Positions 1 through 9,091 are shown, counted from the stretch's first letter. The stretch is DNA of 64,000 nucleotides from Pseudomonas denitrificans (nom. rej.) (GCF_008807415.1 NZ_CP043626.1:3472001-3536000), one strand, 5' to 3'. The notes: generated from the letters alone by a model not told the origin. Translations and numbers: made by a program.

Positions 1-470
1 TGCGTCCTGCCGCCCCCGACGACATTCCACTGATCCTCGAGCTGATCCGCGAACTGGCCGACTACGAAAAGCTGGTCCACGAAGTGAAGGCCGACGCCCA
101 GCGCATGCACGACCACCTGTTCGGCCCGCGCCCCTATGCCGAGGTGCTGATCGGTGAAGTGGACGGCGAGCCCCAGGGCTTCGCGCTGTTCTTCCACAAC
201 TATTCCACCTGGCTGAGCCAGCCGGGTATCTACCTCGAAGACCTCTACGTGCGCCCCGCCGCCCGTGGTGCCGGCCTGGGCAAGGCATTGCTGACCGAGT
301 TGGCGCGGCTGGCGGTGGAACGCGATTGCGGACGCCTGGAATGGTCGGTACTGGACTGGAACGAACCCGCCATCGGTTTCTACCACAGCCTGGGCGCGCG
401 CCCACAGGACGAATGGACCGTCTATCGTCTAACCGGCGACGCCTTGCGTGACCTGGCGCGCAAGGGCTGA
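1..470 (+). CDS. GNAT family N-acetyltransferase (5' end outside window)
   Basis: The reading frame is open from base 3 to the TGA at 468-470, so the start lies upstream of the window and about 155 residues are visible. They open with a typical GNAT beginning (RPAAPDDIPLILELIREL) and continue through the acetyl-CoA binding loop RGAGLGKALL and a C-terminal NEPAIGFYHSLGA segment. The family moves an acetyl group from acetyl-CoA to an amine; the acceptor cannot be told from sequence. A GTG at 84 could be mistaken for a start, but the conserved first strand lies before it. It is separated from the next gene by 85 bases. Confidence 0.85.
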   Translation, partial: RPAAPDDIPLILELIRELADYEKLVHEVKADAQRMHDHLFGPRPYAEVLIGEVDGEPQGFALFFHNYSTWLSQPGIYLEDLYVRPAARGAGLGKALLTELARLAVERDCGRLEWSVLDWNEPAIGFYHSLGARPQDEWTVYRLTGDALRDLARKG

Positions 471-555
471 AACGCATATCGCACTTGTAGGAAATGTGCT
501 GGTCTTAATGCCCGGTCACCCTAGAGTTGGCCTCCTCTTGAAAGGACTCCGAACC

Positions 556-1905
556 ATGACATTTCTTCGCCGCGTGGCCGCCCTGATCGGCGGCCTCGCA
601 CTGGGGCTCGCCGGGCCCGCTTTCGCCCGCGATGTGGATCAGGCCAGCTACGGCTATCCGTTGCTCAACCCGTTCGAGGCGACCATCGCCACTACCCCGC
701 CGGAGCTGCGCCCGCAGTTGCCGACGGACGACGACATCCGCCAGTCGGACTACGCGCTCAAGCTGCGCCCGGAGCGCGAGCATGAGCTGCCGAGCAACTT
801 CTGGCCGGTGAAGAAGCTGCACTACCGCCTGGCCTGGCAGAACCACGAAGCACCGCTGGTGTTCATCATCGCCGGCACTGGCGCCCACTACTCCAGCACC
901 ACGCCCGAGTACCTCAAGCGCCTGTTCTACAACGCCGGCTACCACGTGGTGCAACTGTCCTCGCCGACCAGCTGGGACTTCATGGTCGGCGCCTCCCGCG
1001 TCGCCACGCCCGGCTACACGCCCGACGACGCCGATGACCTGTACCGGGTCATGCAGGCCGTGCGCGCGCAGCATCCGGACCTGCCCGTCAGCGACTACTA
1101 CCTGACTGGCTACAGCCTCGGCGCGCTGCACGCGGCCTTCGTCAGCAAGCTCGACGAAACCCGCCGCAGCTTCAACTTCAAGCGCGTGCTGCTGCTCAAC
1201 CCGCCGGTGAACCTCTACACCTCGGTGAGCAACCTCGACAAGCTGGTGCAGACCCACGTCAAGGGCATCAACGACACCAACACCTTCTACCAGGTGGTGC
1301 TGGCCAAGCTGACGCGCTACTTCGAGCAGAAGGGCTATGTCGACCTCAACGACGCCTTCCTCTTCGACCTGCAACAGTCCAAGCAGCACCTCTCCAACGA
1401 AGAGATGGCCATGCTGATCGGCGCGGTATTCCGCTTCTCCTCCGCCGACATCGCCTTCACCTCGGACCTGATCAACCGCCGCGGCCTGATCACCCCGCCC
1501 AAGTACCCGATCACCGAAGGCACCAGCCTGACGCCCTTCTTCAAGCGCGCCATGCAGTGCGACTTCGAGTGCTACATGACCGACCAGCTGATGCCGCTGT
1601 GGCGCGCCAAGTACGACGGCGGCAGCCTGCCGCAGCTGGTTGACCAGGTCAGCCTGTACGGCGTTCAGGATTACCTGAAGGAGAGCCCGAAGATCGCCGT
1701 CATGCACAACGCCGACGACGTCATCCTCGGCCCGGGCGACATCGGTTTCCTGCGCCGTACCTTCGGCGACCGCCTGACGCTCTACCCGCGCGGCGGCCAC
1801 TGCGGCAACCTCAACTACCGCGTGAACGCCCAGGACATGCTCGACTTCTTCAAGGGACAGGATGCCACGGCCACCGGCATCGCCACCGCGCAGACAGGGA
1901 ACTGA
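556..1905 (+). CDS. exported alpha/beta hydrolase (serine lipase/esterase-like)
   Basis: The 449-residue product starts with a signal peptide (MTFLRRVAALIGGLALGLAG, cleavage probably after AFA) and is therefore periplasmic or outer-membrane associated. The ATG at 556 has an AAAGGA ribosome site; an upstream in-frame start would bury the signal peptide. A nucleophile elbow GYSLGA places Ser187, a late NADDVILGPGD gives a candidate Asp, and GGHCGNLNY a candidate His, so a complete Ser-Asp-His triad is plausible. The gene ends 4 bases before an MlaA lipoprotein gene, so the two are almost certainly cotranscribed. A role in phospholipid or acyl-ester turnover near the outer membrane is inference. 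The substrate is unknown. Confidence 0.8.
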   Translation: MTFLRRVAALIGGLALGLAGPAFARDVDQASYGYPLLNPFEATIATTPPELRPQLPTDDDIRQSDYALKLRPEREHELPSNFWPVKKLHYRLAWQNHEAPLVFIIAGTGAHYSSTTPEYLKRLFYNAGYHVVQLSSPTSWDFMVGASRVATPGYTPDDADDLYRVMQAVRAQHPDLPVSDYYLTGYSLGALHAAFVSKLDETRRSFNFKRVLLLNPPVNLYTSVSNLDKLVQTHVKGINDTNTFYQVVLAKLTRYFEQKGYVDLNDAFLFDLQQSKQHLSNEEMAMLIGAVFRFSSADIAFTSDLINRRGLITPPKYPITEGTSLTPFFKRAMQCDFECYMTDQLMPLWRAKYDGGSLPQLVDQVSLYGVQDYLKESPKIAVMHNADDVILGPGDIGFLRRTFGDRLTLYPRGGHCGNLNYRVNAQDMLDFFKGQDATATGIATAQTGN

Positions 1906-1909
1906 CTCC

Positions 1910-2722
1910 ATGCCACTTCGCCATTCCTGGACTCTCGCCCTGCTGCTGGCCTGCGGCCTCGCCCAGGCCGAGACGCCGCAACCCATAAAGACCCCGACCT
2001 CCACCGCCTTCGACATGGCGCCGGACGAGGACGGCTTCAAGCACCCGCTGGACGCGCTGAAGTTCAACCCCGGCCTCGACCAGCGCGAGTTCGAGCGCGC
2101 CACCTTCGACGCCCTCAACGTCTATGACCCCTGGGAGTCGTGGAACCGCCGGGTCTACCACTTCAACTACCGCTTCGACGAGTGGGTGTTCCTGCCCGTG
2201 GTGAACGGCTACGAGTACGTCACCCCGCGCTTCGTGCGCACCGGGGTGAGCAACTTCTTCAGCAACCTGGGCGAGGTGCCGACCCTGCTCAACAGCGTCG
2301 CCCAGCTCAAGCCCGAGCGCGCGGCGAACAGCACCGCACGACTGCTGTTCAACACCATCCTCGGCATCGGCGGCCTGTGGGACCCGGCCACGGCCATGGG
2401 CCTGCCCAAGGTCAGCGAAGACTTCGGCCAGACCCTGGGCTACTGGGGCGTACCGGACGGCCCATACCTGATGCTGCCGATCCTCGGCCCGTCCAACCTG
2501 CGCGACACCGGCGGCCTGGTCACCGACTTCATCGCCGCCCGCGAAGTGAATTACCTGAACTACTCCGAGCTCAGCCGCGATTACTGGGAGCTGCCGGTGC
2601 TGGAGATCGTCAACAAGCGCTACAGCAACAGCTTCCGCTACGGACAGATGAACACGCCGTTCGAGTACGAGAAGCTGCGCTACTTCTACACCGAAGCCCG
2701 GCGCCTGCAGATCCAGGAGTAA
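1910..2722 (+). CDS. mlaA: MlaA/VacJ family outer-membrane lipoprotein
   Basis: The 270-residue protein carries the VacJ/MlaA core: DPWESWNRRVYHFNYRFDEW, then NFFSNLGEVPTLLNS and a GLPKVSEDFGQTLGYWGV segment. MlaA forms a ring in the outer membrane that removes misplaced phospholipids from the outer leaflet and passes them to MlaC and the inner-membrane Mla transporter. The N-terminus contains LLLAC, an imperfect lipobox, but LAQA could also be a signal peptidase I site, so lipidation is not certain. The ATG at 1910 follows the upstream hydrolase stop by 4 bases, with no strong ribosome site, suggesting translational coupling. The rest of the mla operon is not here. A strong terminator follows directly. 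Confidence 0.9.
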   Translation: MPLRHSWTLALLLACGLAQAETPQPIKTPTSTAFDMAPDEDGFKHPLDALKFNPGLDQREFERATFDALNVYDPWESWNRRVYHFNYRFDEWVFLPVVNGYEYVTPRFVRTGVSNFFSNLGEVPTLLNSVAQLKPERAANSTARLLFNTILGIGGLWDPATAMGLPKVSEDFGQTLGYWGVPDGPYLMLPILGPSNLRDTGGLVTDFIAAREVNYLNYSELSRDYWELPVLEIVNKRYSNSFRYGQMNTPFEYEKLRYFYTEARRLQIQE

Positions 2723-2728
2723 GCCGGA

Positions 2729-2754
2729 CCGCCGCCTTCGGGCGGCGGTTTTTC
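2729..2754 (+). terminator. Rho-independent terminator after mlaA
   Basis: An 8-base-pair perfect stem CCGCCGCC/GGCGGCGG closed by a TTCG tetraloop is followed by TTTTTC. It starts 6 bases past the mlaA stop and ends the hydrolase-mlaA transcript. Confidence 0.9.
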
Positions 2755-2861
2755 TTCCGGGCAATAATCGAATTAATCGATAGCTAGACCAAAAAACTCG
2801 CAACCATTCATCCATCAATTGGGACTAGGATGATCTCCATTCACAGATCAAGGAGGTCCCC

Positions 2862-3722
2862 ATGACCCGTTTACGTACCGTGATCGACCAGCACATCGGC
2901 CACCCGGCCTCCGACGGCGCCGGCGTGCGCCTGACCCGCGTGATCGGCGGCCCCGGCATCGAGCGCTTCGATCCGTTCCTGATGCTCGACCAGTTCGACA
3001 CGCAGAATCCCGACGACTACATCGCCGGCTTCCCGGCCCACCCGCACCGTGGCTTCGAGACCGTCACCTACATGCTCGAAGGGCGCATGCGTCACGAAGA
3101 CCACCTGGGCAATACCGGCCTGCTCAAGCCCGGCGGCGTGCAGTGGATGACGGCGGCCCACGGCATCATCCACAGCGAGATGCCCGAGCAGGTGGAAGGC
3201 GCCATGCGCGGCTTCCAGCTATGGCTGAACCTGCCGGCGAAGGACAAGCTTTCCCCGGCCGGCTACCGCGACATCGAACCCGAGGACGTGCCCCGCGTGA
3301 CCACCGCGCAAGGCGTGGGCGTGACCGTGATCGCCGGGCGCTTCGACGATGGCCAGACCGTCACCGAGGGTGCCGTGCAACGACCGGGCACCGAGCCGCA
3401 CTACTACGACCTGGTGCTGCCGGCAGGCACCTCCGTGGCACCGCGCATTCCGGCGGGCCATCGGGTGATGCTGTACGTCTACGAAGGATCGCTCAAGGTA
3501 CCGGGCGAGCGCGGTGACGAGGCCGTCGCCACCAACCGCCTGGTGCGCCTCGGCCAGGGCGACGAGATCCAGCTGTCCAGCGACAAGGGCGCACGCGTCC
3601 TGCTGCTGGCCGGCAAGCCGCTCAATGAACCGATCGTGCAGTACGGCCCGTTCGTGATGAACAGCCGGGAGGAGATCGAGCAGGCCCTGCGCGATTACCG
3701 CGATGGTGTTTTTGCCGTCTGA
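2862..3722 (+). CDS. pirin family cupin protein
   Basis: The 286-residue protein has the pirin N-terminal cupin. HPHRGFETVTY (about residues 60-70) and IIHSEMP carry the His/His/His/Glu metal ligands seen in pirins, and HEDHLGN lies between them. A C-terminal pirin domain spans roughly residues 170-285. Bacterial pirins are iron-binding cupins; some degrade quercetin and others modulate enzymes, so the exact role is open. The start ATG is preceded by AAGGAGG at an ideal distance. It stands as a single gene between the mlaA terminator and a palindromic repeat, facing the patatin gene on the other strand. Confidence 0.9.
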   Translation: MTRLRTVIDQHIGHPASDGAGVRLTRVIGGPGIERFDPFLMLDQFDTQNPDDYIAGFPAHPHRGFETVTYMLEGRMRHEDHLGNTGLLKPGGVQWMTAAHGIIHSEMPEQVEGAMRGFQLWLNLPAKDKLSPAGYRDIEPEDVPRVTTAQGVGVTVIAGRFDDGQTVTEGAVQRPGTEPHYYDLVLPAGTSVAPRIPAGHRVMLYVYEGSLKVPGERGDEAVATNRLVRLGQGDEIQLSSDKGARVLLLAGKPLNEPIVQYGPFVMNSREEIEQALRDYRDGVFAV

Positions 3723-3765
3723 CCGCCGCGCTGCCCCCTATGTGGTATTTCAACGCCCGGCCCAG

Positions 3766-3881
3766 CCCTCACCCTAACCCTCTCCCAGGGGGAGAGGGGA
3801 CCGTTCGGTGCAGGATGAAACCATGGCGTCAGCCGGCACAATCTGCCCCCTCTCCCTGAGGGAGAGGGCTGGGGTGAGGGG
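3766..3881. repeat. paired-palindrome intergenic repeat, copy 1
   Basis: Two G/C-rich inverted blocks (CCCTCACCCTAACCCTCTCC and its approximate complement ending GGGGTGAGGG) flank a unique middle. On the minus strand the middle contains GGTTTCATCCTGC followed by CGGTCCCCTCTCCC. The same arrangement occurs at 35366-35469 in the opposite orientation and in diverged form at 39832-39984. It lies between two convergent genes and may also stop transcription. Confidence 0.8.
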
Positions 3882-3941
3882 GGAAAGCGCAAAAAACGGG
3901 ACTTCGCGGGGAAAACAGTTGTTGCTAAGAGAGCCGGCGGT

Positions 3942-5138
3942 CTACAACGACCAGTCTTCCATCCCCAGAAAGCGCGCGATCTCCGCGCGCTTTTCCATGG
4001 CGTCGCGATATCCCAGTTCGATCAGAGCGTTGCAGTACCCCGGCTCGAACAGCAGGTAGCTGAGCACGCCCGCCCCGCTCGCCTTGGTCGCCCCCGGCCC
4101 GCGCAGGAACAGGCGCAGCGGCCTGGGCAATTCGTGGCGGTACTGCGCGGCGATCTCGTCCAGCGGCCGGCTCGGTGAAATCAGCAGCACATCCACCGGC
4201 GCCAGCCCCAGCGTCGCCCGACGAGCCTCTTCGGGCACCAGTGAGCTGAGGAAGTTGATGCGGTGCAACAGTTCGATGTCGCCTTCGAGGCTGTCGATGA
4301 AGGTGCTGTTCAACAAGTGGATACCCACCTGCGCCAGGCTCGGCGGCTGGCCCGTGCGGTAGTTGGCCACCTGCTCGTTGGCGCTGCCCACCGTGGGGTT
4401 GCCACTGACACCGATCACCAGCACCCGGTTCGCGCCCAGGTGCAGCGCCGGGCTGATCGGCGCCTGCTGGCGTACCGCGCCGTCGCCGAAGAACTCGCGG
4501 AGAATCTTCACCGGGCGGAACAGCAGCGGTATCGCCGAACTGGCCAGCAGGTGCTCGATCTGCAACCGCGTCGGCACGCCGATGCGCCGGTGGCGCAGCC
4601 AGGGATCAATGGTGGCGCGGCCCTGGTAGAAGGTCACTGCCTGGCCGGACTCGTAGCCGAAGGCAGTAACCGCCACCGCACGCAGATTGCGCCGACGCAC
4701 AGCGGCGGCGATGCCGGAGAGGTCCAGTTCACGTTCGAGCAGATAGCGCAGCGGCGTGCTGTCCAGCAGCGCGACTGGCTCGCGCTTGCCCAGCCCCAGC
4801 AGGCTGTGACCGAGGAACTTGAAGGCCTGGCTGAACACGCCGGGCCAGTCGGCGCGGTACACCTGCCCGGTGCGGAAGCCCTTCCAGACCTTGGTCAGCC
4901 GCTCCACCGCACCGGTAAAGGACAACGCCCCGCAGGCCAAGCCGACGGCATTGATGGCGCCGGCGGAGGTGCCGACGATCACCGGAAAGGGATTCTCCGC
5001 CCCCTCCGGCAACAGTTCAGCGATGGCGGCCAGCACGCCGACCTGGTAGGCCGCCCGCGCGCCGCCGCCGGAGAGGATCAGGCCGGTGACGGCCGGTGAT
5101 CTTGCGGGAGTGGCGGGAGGAGTGGCGGAGTCGGTCAC
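3942..5138 (-). CDS. patatin-like phospholipase family protein
   Basis: The 398-residue protein has the patatin oxyanion loop GGGARAAYQ (residues 24-32), the nucleophile elbow GTSAG with Ser58, and the DGA motif with Asp219, giving the Ser-Asp dyad of this family. Such enzymes hydrolyse acyl esters of phospholipids. No signal peptide is visible, so a cytoplasmic or inner-membrane-associated enzyme is likely. The start codon is GTG at 5138, with AAGGA about 8 bases upstream; no ATG precedes the catalytic loop. The lpxL-type gene lies upstream on the same strand with a 46-base gap, so the two may form one transcript concerned with lipids. Confidence 0.88.
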   Translation of the reverse strand: MTDSATPPATPARSPAVTGLILSGGGARAAYQVGVLAAIAELLPEGAENPFPVIVGTSAGAINAVGLACGALSFTGAVERLTKVWKGFRTGQVYRADWPGVFSQAFKFLGHSLLGLGKREPVALLDSTPLRYLLERELDLSGIAAAVRRRNLRAVAVTAFGYESGQAVTFYQGRATIDPWLRHRRIGVPTRLQIEHLLASSAIPLLFRPVKILREFFGDGAVRQQAPISPALHLGANRVLVIGVSGNPTVGSANEQVANYRTGQPPSLAQVGIHLLNSTFIDSLEGDIELLHRINFLSSLVPEEARRATLGLAPVDVLLISPSRPLDEIAAQYRHELPRPLRLFLRGPGATKASGAGVLSYLLFEPGYCNALIELGYRDAMEKRAEIARFLGMEDWSL

Positions 5139-5184
5139 GGCAGAAGTCCTTGTCGCGTCGTTTCCAGCGTAGCCCGCCGGAGCG

Positions 5185-6117
5185 TTACTTCTTCTTGTCG
5201 TAGAGCTTGGGCTCGCCCTCGGGGCGGCTCTTGAAGCGGCGGTGCGCCCAGAGGTACTGCTCGGGCTGGCGACGAATCTCGCTCTCTACCCACTGGTTGA
5301 TGCGGATGCAGTCGGCCTCTTCGCTCTCGCCGGGGAAATCTTCCAGCGGCGGGTGGATGGTCAGGCGGTAGCCGGAACCATCGGCCAGGCGCGACTGAGT
5401 GAACGGCAGCACCAGCGCGCGGCCCAGGCGGGCGAACTTGGTGGTGGCGGTAACGGTGGCCGCCTGGATGCCGAAAAGCGGCACGAACAGGCTCTGCTTG
5501 GCGCCGTAGTCCTGGTCCGGCGCGTACCAGATGGCGCGGCCGGCACGCAGCACCTTGAGCATGGCGCGCACATCTTCGCGCTCGATGGCGGTGGCGTCGG
5601 CGTTATGCCGCTCGCGGCCGGTGCGCTGGACGAAGTCGAACACCGGGTTGTCGTGCTCGCGGTACATGCCGTCGATGGTCTGCACCTGGCCGAGCAATGC
5701 CGCGCCGATCTCCAGGGTGGTGAAGTGCATGGCCATGAGGATCACGCCCTTGCCTTCGGCCTCGGCCTTCTTCAGGTGCTCGATGCCTTCGATATGGGCG
5801 AGCCTGGCCAGTCGCGCCTTCGGCCACCACCAACTCATGGCCATCTCGAAGAAGGCGATGCCGGTGGATGCGAAATTTGCCTTGAGCAGGCGCTTGCGCT
5901 CGGCGGCGGAGAGTTCCGGGAAGCACAGCTCCAGATTGCGCGCGGCAATTGCCCGGCGACTGCCGACCACGCGATACATCAGCGCGCCCAGCGCACGGCC
6001 CAGAGACAGCAGCGCCGGATACGGCAGCTGCACCACCAGCCAGAGCACGCCGAGGCCGAGCCAGAGCGGCCAATGGCGGGGATGGAGGAACTCACGGCGA
6101 AAGGTGGGGCGGTCCAT
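5185..6117 (-). CDS. lpxL: lipid A biosynthesis lauroyl acyltransferase
   Basis: The 310-residue inner-membrane enzyme adds a secondary acyl chain to Kdo2-lipid IVA. It shows an N-terminal membrane anchor (PLWLGLGVLWLVVQLPYPAL) and the catalytic HX4E motif HFTTLE (His131, Glu136) after GVILMAM. The C-terminal segment RRQPEQYLWAHRRFKSRPEG is diagnostic of the LpxL/HtrB group. Length matches the family. It is transcribed away from minC, with a 144-base intergenic region shared by both promoters. Which of the several pseudomonad HtrB paralogues it equals cannot be settled from sequence alone. Confidence 0.9.
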   Translation of the reverse strand: MDRPTFRREFLHPRHWPLWLGLGVLWLVVQLPYPALLSLGRALGALMYRVVGSRRAIAARNLELCFPELSAAERKRLLKANFASTGIAFFEMAMSWWWPKARLARLAHIEGIEHLKKAEAEGKGVILMAMHFTTLEIGAALLGQVQTIDGMYREHDNPVFDFVQRTGRERHNADATAIEREDVRAMLKVLRAGRAIWYAPDQDYGAKQSLFVPLFGIQAATVTATTKFARLGRALVLPFTQSRLADGSGYRLTIHPPLEDFPGESEEADCIRINQWVESEIRRQPEQYLWAHRRFKSRPEGEPKLYDKKK

Positions 6118-6261
6118 GGAACTTTCCGGTCACGATCAAAGCCCGACATTCTACCTTGCCGACACGTCCTGTGCCTGCCGTGAGGCCTAGCAATCGGCCA
6201 CGCTTGCGGCTGCCGGGGCGGTCCGCTATAAGTCCAACCATTTTGATGACGCAGTCCGACC

Positions 6262-7209
6262 ATGAGCCAAGCTGACCTTCTCGACCACGATCCCGTATTC
6301 CAGCTCAAGGGCAGCATGCTGGCCGTCACCGTTCTGGAACTGGCCCACAATGACCTGCCGCGCCTGGACCGCCAGCTCGCCGACAAGGTCGCCCAGGCGC
6401 CCAACTTCTTCCGCGACACCCCGCTGGTGCTGGCGCTGGACAAGTTGCCCGACGGCGAAGGCCAGCTCGACCTGCAGGGCGTGCTGGACATCTGCCGCCG
6501 CCACGGCCTGCGCACCCTGGCAGTGCGCGCCAGCCGCGAGGAAGACATTCGCCTGGCCACCATGTTCGACATTCCCGTGCTGCCGCCGTCGGGCTCCTCC
6601 CGCGAGCGCGCGGTCGAGCCCAAGGACGCCGTCCCGCAGGTGACCGGCGCCGCGCCAGTCCGTCGCCCGCGTGGCGAGAAGCTCTCCGAGAAAGTCGTCG
6701 AGCAGGCCGCCGGCGCTGGCGTGCAGGCCGACAAATCCGTGGAGAAGCCGGCTGAGCAAGCCGCCGAGGCCAAACCCGAGAAGCCGGTCGACGCCCCTGC
6801 CGAGGCAACCGCCGAAGCACAGGAAGCCACAGCAGAAGCTGCCCCGGAAAAGCCTGCCGAGCCGCCGGCGCCGGTCGTCCGCCCCACCAAGCTGGTGACC
6901 ACCCCGGTACGCGGCGGCGTGCAGATCTATGCCGCCGGCGGCGACCTGATCGTGCTCGCTCCCGTCAGCCCCGGTGCGGAACTTCTCGCCGACGGAAATA
7001 TCCATGTGTACGGTCCGATGCGCGGTCGTGCCCTGGCCGGTGTCAAGGGCGACACCAGCGCGCGGATTTTCTGCCAGCAACTGGCCGCGGAACTCGTGTC
7101 CATCGCTGGTAATTACAAGGTCGCCGAAGACCTTCGACGCAGTCCGCAATGGGGGCAGGCGGTGCACGTCAGCCTGTCGGGTGACGTGTTGAACATCACC
7201 CGCCTTTAA
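6262..7209 (+). CDS. minC: septum site-determining protein MinC
   Basis: MinC blocks FtsZ polymerisation away from midcell. The N-terminal domain (residues about 1-110, from [15 protein letters not shown]) interacts with FtsZ. The C-terminal beta-helix (about 215-315; [26 protein letters not shown] and [14 protein letters not shown]) dimerises and binds MinD. Between them lies an unusually long linker (about 115-212) rich in Ala, Pro, Glu and Lys. Total length is 315 residues, compared with 231 in E. coli. minD begins 61 bases downstream, so minCDE forms one operon. Confidence 0.95.
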   Translation: MSQADLLDHDPVFQLKGSMLAVTVLELAHNDLPRLDRQLADKVAQAPNFFRDTPLVLALDKLPDGEGQLDLQGVLDICRRHGLRTLAVRASREEDIRLATMFDIPVLPPSGSSRERAVEPKDAVPQVTGAAPVRRPRGEKLSEKVVEQAAGAGVQADKSVEKPAEQAAEAKPEKPVDAPAEATAEAQEATAEAAPEKPAEPPAPVVRPTKLVTTPVRGGVQIYAAGGDLIVLAPVSPGAELLADGNIHVYGPMRGRALAGVKGDTSARIFCQQLAAELVSIAGNYKVAEDLRRSPQWGQAVHVSLSGDVLNITRL

Positions 7210-7270
7210 CGGATACTGCCGCGACTTTCAGGGACCAGAATTCTTCGTTTTTTCTTTGGGGTGAATCACC

Positions 7271-8086
7271 TTGGCCAAGATCCTCGTAGTCACTTCCGGT
7301 AAGGGTGGCGTCGGTAAAACCACCACCAGCGCAGCCATCGGCACCGGCCTGGCCCTGCGCGGCCACAAGACCGTCATCGTCGACTTCGACGTAGGCCTGC
7401 GTAACCTCGACCTGATCATGGGCTGCGAACGCCGCGTGGTTTACGACTTCGTCAACGTCATCAACGGCGAAGCGACCCTCACCCAGGCCCTGATCAAGGA
7501 CAAGCGCCTCGAGAACCTGTTCGTGCTGGCCGCCAGCCAGACCCGCGACAAGGACGCACTCACCCAGGAAGGCGTCGGCAAGGTCATCGAAGAACTCAAG
7601 CAGTCCTTCGACTACGTGATCTGCGACTCCCCGGCCGGCATCGAGAAAGGTGCCCACCTGGCCATGTACTACGCCGATGAGGCGATCGTCGTGACCAACC
7701 CGGAAGTGTCCTCGGTCCGCGACTCCGACCGCATGCTCGGCCTGCTGGCCAGCAAATCCGCCCGCGCCGAGAAAGGCGAGGACGCGATCAAGGAACACCT
7801 GCTGCTGACCCGCTACAACCCCGAGCGCGTCACCAAGGGCGAAATGCTCGGCGTCGAAGACGTCGAGGAAATCCTGGCCATCCGTCTGCTCGGCGTGATC
7901 CCGGAATCCCAGGCGGTGCTCAAGGCATCCAACCAGGGCGTACCGGTCATCCTCGACGAAGAAAGCGATGCCGGCCAGGCGTACAGCGACGCCGTCGAGC
8001 GACTGCTGGGCAAAGAAATGCCCCACCGTTTCCTCGACGTGCAGAAGAAAGGATTCCTGCAACGACTGTTCGGAGGACGTGAATGA
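7271..8086 (+). CDS. minD: septum site-determining ATPase MinD
   Basis: The 271-residue ParA-type ATPase cycles on and off the membrane to drive Min oscillation. The deviant Walker A motif GKGGVGKTT (Lys11, Lys16) starts at residue 10, and Walker B-like [13 protein letters not shown] follows. The C-terminal FLQRLFGG is the amphipathic membrane-targeting helix. The start codon is TTG: the sequence reads GGGGTGAATCACCTTGGCC, with a GGGGTG ribosome site, and no ATG precedes the P-loop. The stop overlaps the minE start by 4 bases (ATGA), implying translational coupling. Confidence 0.97.
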   Translation: MAKILVVTSGKGGVGKTTTSAAIGTGLALRGHKTVIVDFDVGLRNLDLIMGCERRVVYDFVNVINGEATLTQALIKDKRLENLFVLAASQTRDKDALTQEGVGKVIEELKQSFDYVICDSPAGIEKGAHLAMYYADEAIVVTNPEVSSVRDSDRMLGLLASKSARAEKGEDAIKEHLLLTRYNPERVTKGEMLGVEDVEEILAIRLLGVIPESQAVLKASNQGVPVILDEESDAGQAYSDAVERLLGKEMPHRFLDVQKKGFLQRLFGGRE

Positions 8087-8337
8087 GCCTTTTAGATTTC
8101 TTCCGCAGCCGGAAGGCGCAAAACAGCGCATCCATCGCGAAAGAAAGACTCCAGATCATCGTCGCCCACGAGCGCGGCAACCGTTCGCAACCGGACTACC
8201 TCCCGCAGTTGCAGAAAGACCTGCTGGAAGTGATCCGCAAATACGTGCCCATCGACCAGGAACAAGTCCAGGTCGAGTTGGCCAACCAGGGCAGCTGTTC
8301 GATCCTGGAACTCAACATCACCCTGCCGGAGCGTTGA
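8083..8337 (+). CDS. minE: cell division topological specificity factor MinE
   Basis: The 84-residue protein matches MinE in length and order: an N-terminal membrane and MinD-binding segment ([22 protein letters not shown]; anti-MinCD helix at about 13-30) and a C-terminal dimerisation domain with [11 protein letters not shown]. MinE stimulates MinD ATPase and restricts MinC to the poles. It is the last gene of minCDE, followed after 16 bases by a strong hairpin. Confidence 0.96.
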   Translation: MSLLDFFRSRKAQNSASIAKERLQIIVAHERGNRSQPDYLPQLQKDLLEVIRKYVPIDQEQVQVELANQGSCSILELNITLPER

Positions 8338-8353
8338 TCCGGCCCGGGTGAAT

Positions 8354-8377
8354 CTGCGGCGGCTTCGGCCGCCGCAG
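8354..8377 (+). terminator. hairpin after minE, probable terminator
   Basis: A perfect 10-base-pair stem CTGCGGCGGC/GCCGCCGCAG with a TTCG loop is followed by TCGTTTCTG, a weak T-tract. Position and stem strength support termination of minCDE. Confidence 0.7.
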
Positions 8378-8414
8378 TCGTTTCTGTCCCACTTACTTTC
8401 GCGTACGAGCTTCC

Positions 8415-9050
8415 ATGCCGCTTTCCCAGATCGAATTCGTCCATGAGGACGCCACCCTCCTGGTGGTGAACAAGCCCACCCTGCTGCTCTCCGTGCCCGG
8501 TCGCGCGGACGACAACAAGGACTGCCTGATCACCCGCCTGCAGGAGAACGGCTACCCGGAGGCGCGCATCGTCCACCGCCTGGACTGGGAAACCTCCGGC
8601 CTGATCGTGCTGGCCCGCGACGCCGACAGCCACCGCGAGCTGTCCCGCCAGTTCCACGACCGCGAGACCGAGAAGGCCTACACCGCCCTGTGCTGGGGCG
8701 AGCCGGAACTGGACAGTGGCCGTATCGAAGCGCCGCTGCGCTACGACCCGCCGACCAAGCCGCGCCACGTGGTGGACTTCGAGCAGGGCCGCCATGCGCT
8801 GACCTTCTGGCGCGTCATGGAGCGCCACGGCAACTGGAGCCGCGTCGAGCTCACGCCAATCACCGGCCGCTCGCACCAATTGCGCGTGCACATGCTGACC
8901 ATCGGCCACCCGCTGCTGGGTGATCGCCTGTATGCCGAAGGCGAAGCCCTGGAACTGCGCGACCGCCTGTGCCTGCACGCCAGCATGCTGGCCCTGACCC
9001 ACCCGCAGACCGGCGAGCGCCTGCGCTTCGAGTCGCCCGCGCCGTTCTGA
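8415..9050 (+). CDS. rluA: RluA-family pseudouridine synthase
   Basis: The 211-residue enzyme isomerises uridine in RNA. It lacks an S4 domain, as does E. coli RluA, and carries the catalytic motif HRLDWETSG with Asp57, then GRSHQLRVHM and GDRLYA, which complete the active site. By size and domain plan it best fits RluA, which modifies U746 of 23S rRNA and U32 of several tRNAs, but other short RluA-family members exist. It is preceded by the minCDE hairpin, so it probably has its own promoter in the 77-base gap. Confidence 0.85.
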   Translation: MPLSQIEFVHEDATLLVVNKPTLLLSVPGRADDNKDCLITRLQENGYPEARIVHRLDWETSGLIVLARDADSHRELSRQFHDRETEKAYTALCWGEPELDSGRIEAPLRYDPPTKPRHVVDFEQGRHALTFWRVMERHGNWSRVELTPITGRSHQLRVHMLTIGHPLLGDRLYAEGEALELRDRLCLHASMLALTHPQTGERLRFESPAPF

Positions 9051-9063
9051 CCGCTCTCTGATC

Positions 9064-9091
9064 GGCGTGCAACCGTAAACGGTTGTACGCC
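9064..9091. other. long stem-loop without T-tract
   Basis: GGCGTGCAACCG pairs with CGGTTGTACGCC around a TAAA loop, with only one G-U position. It lies between the pseudouridine synthase stop and apeB and has no T-run, so it may be an RNA processing or stability hairpin, or a protein-binding palindrome. Confidence 0.55.

Noticed and set aside
505..2118. A 537-codon minus-strand frame across the hydrolase/mlaA boundary
   Set aside because: It is a shadow of two convincing plus-strand genes, rich in Val, Ala, Arg and Gly, without motifs or a ribosome site.
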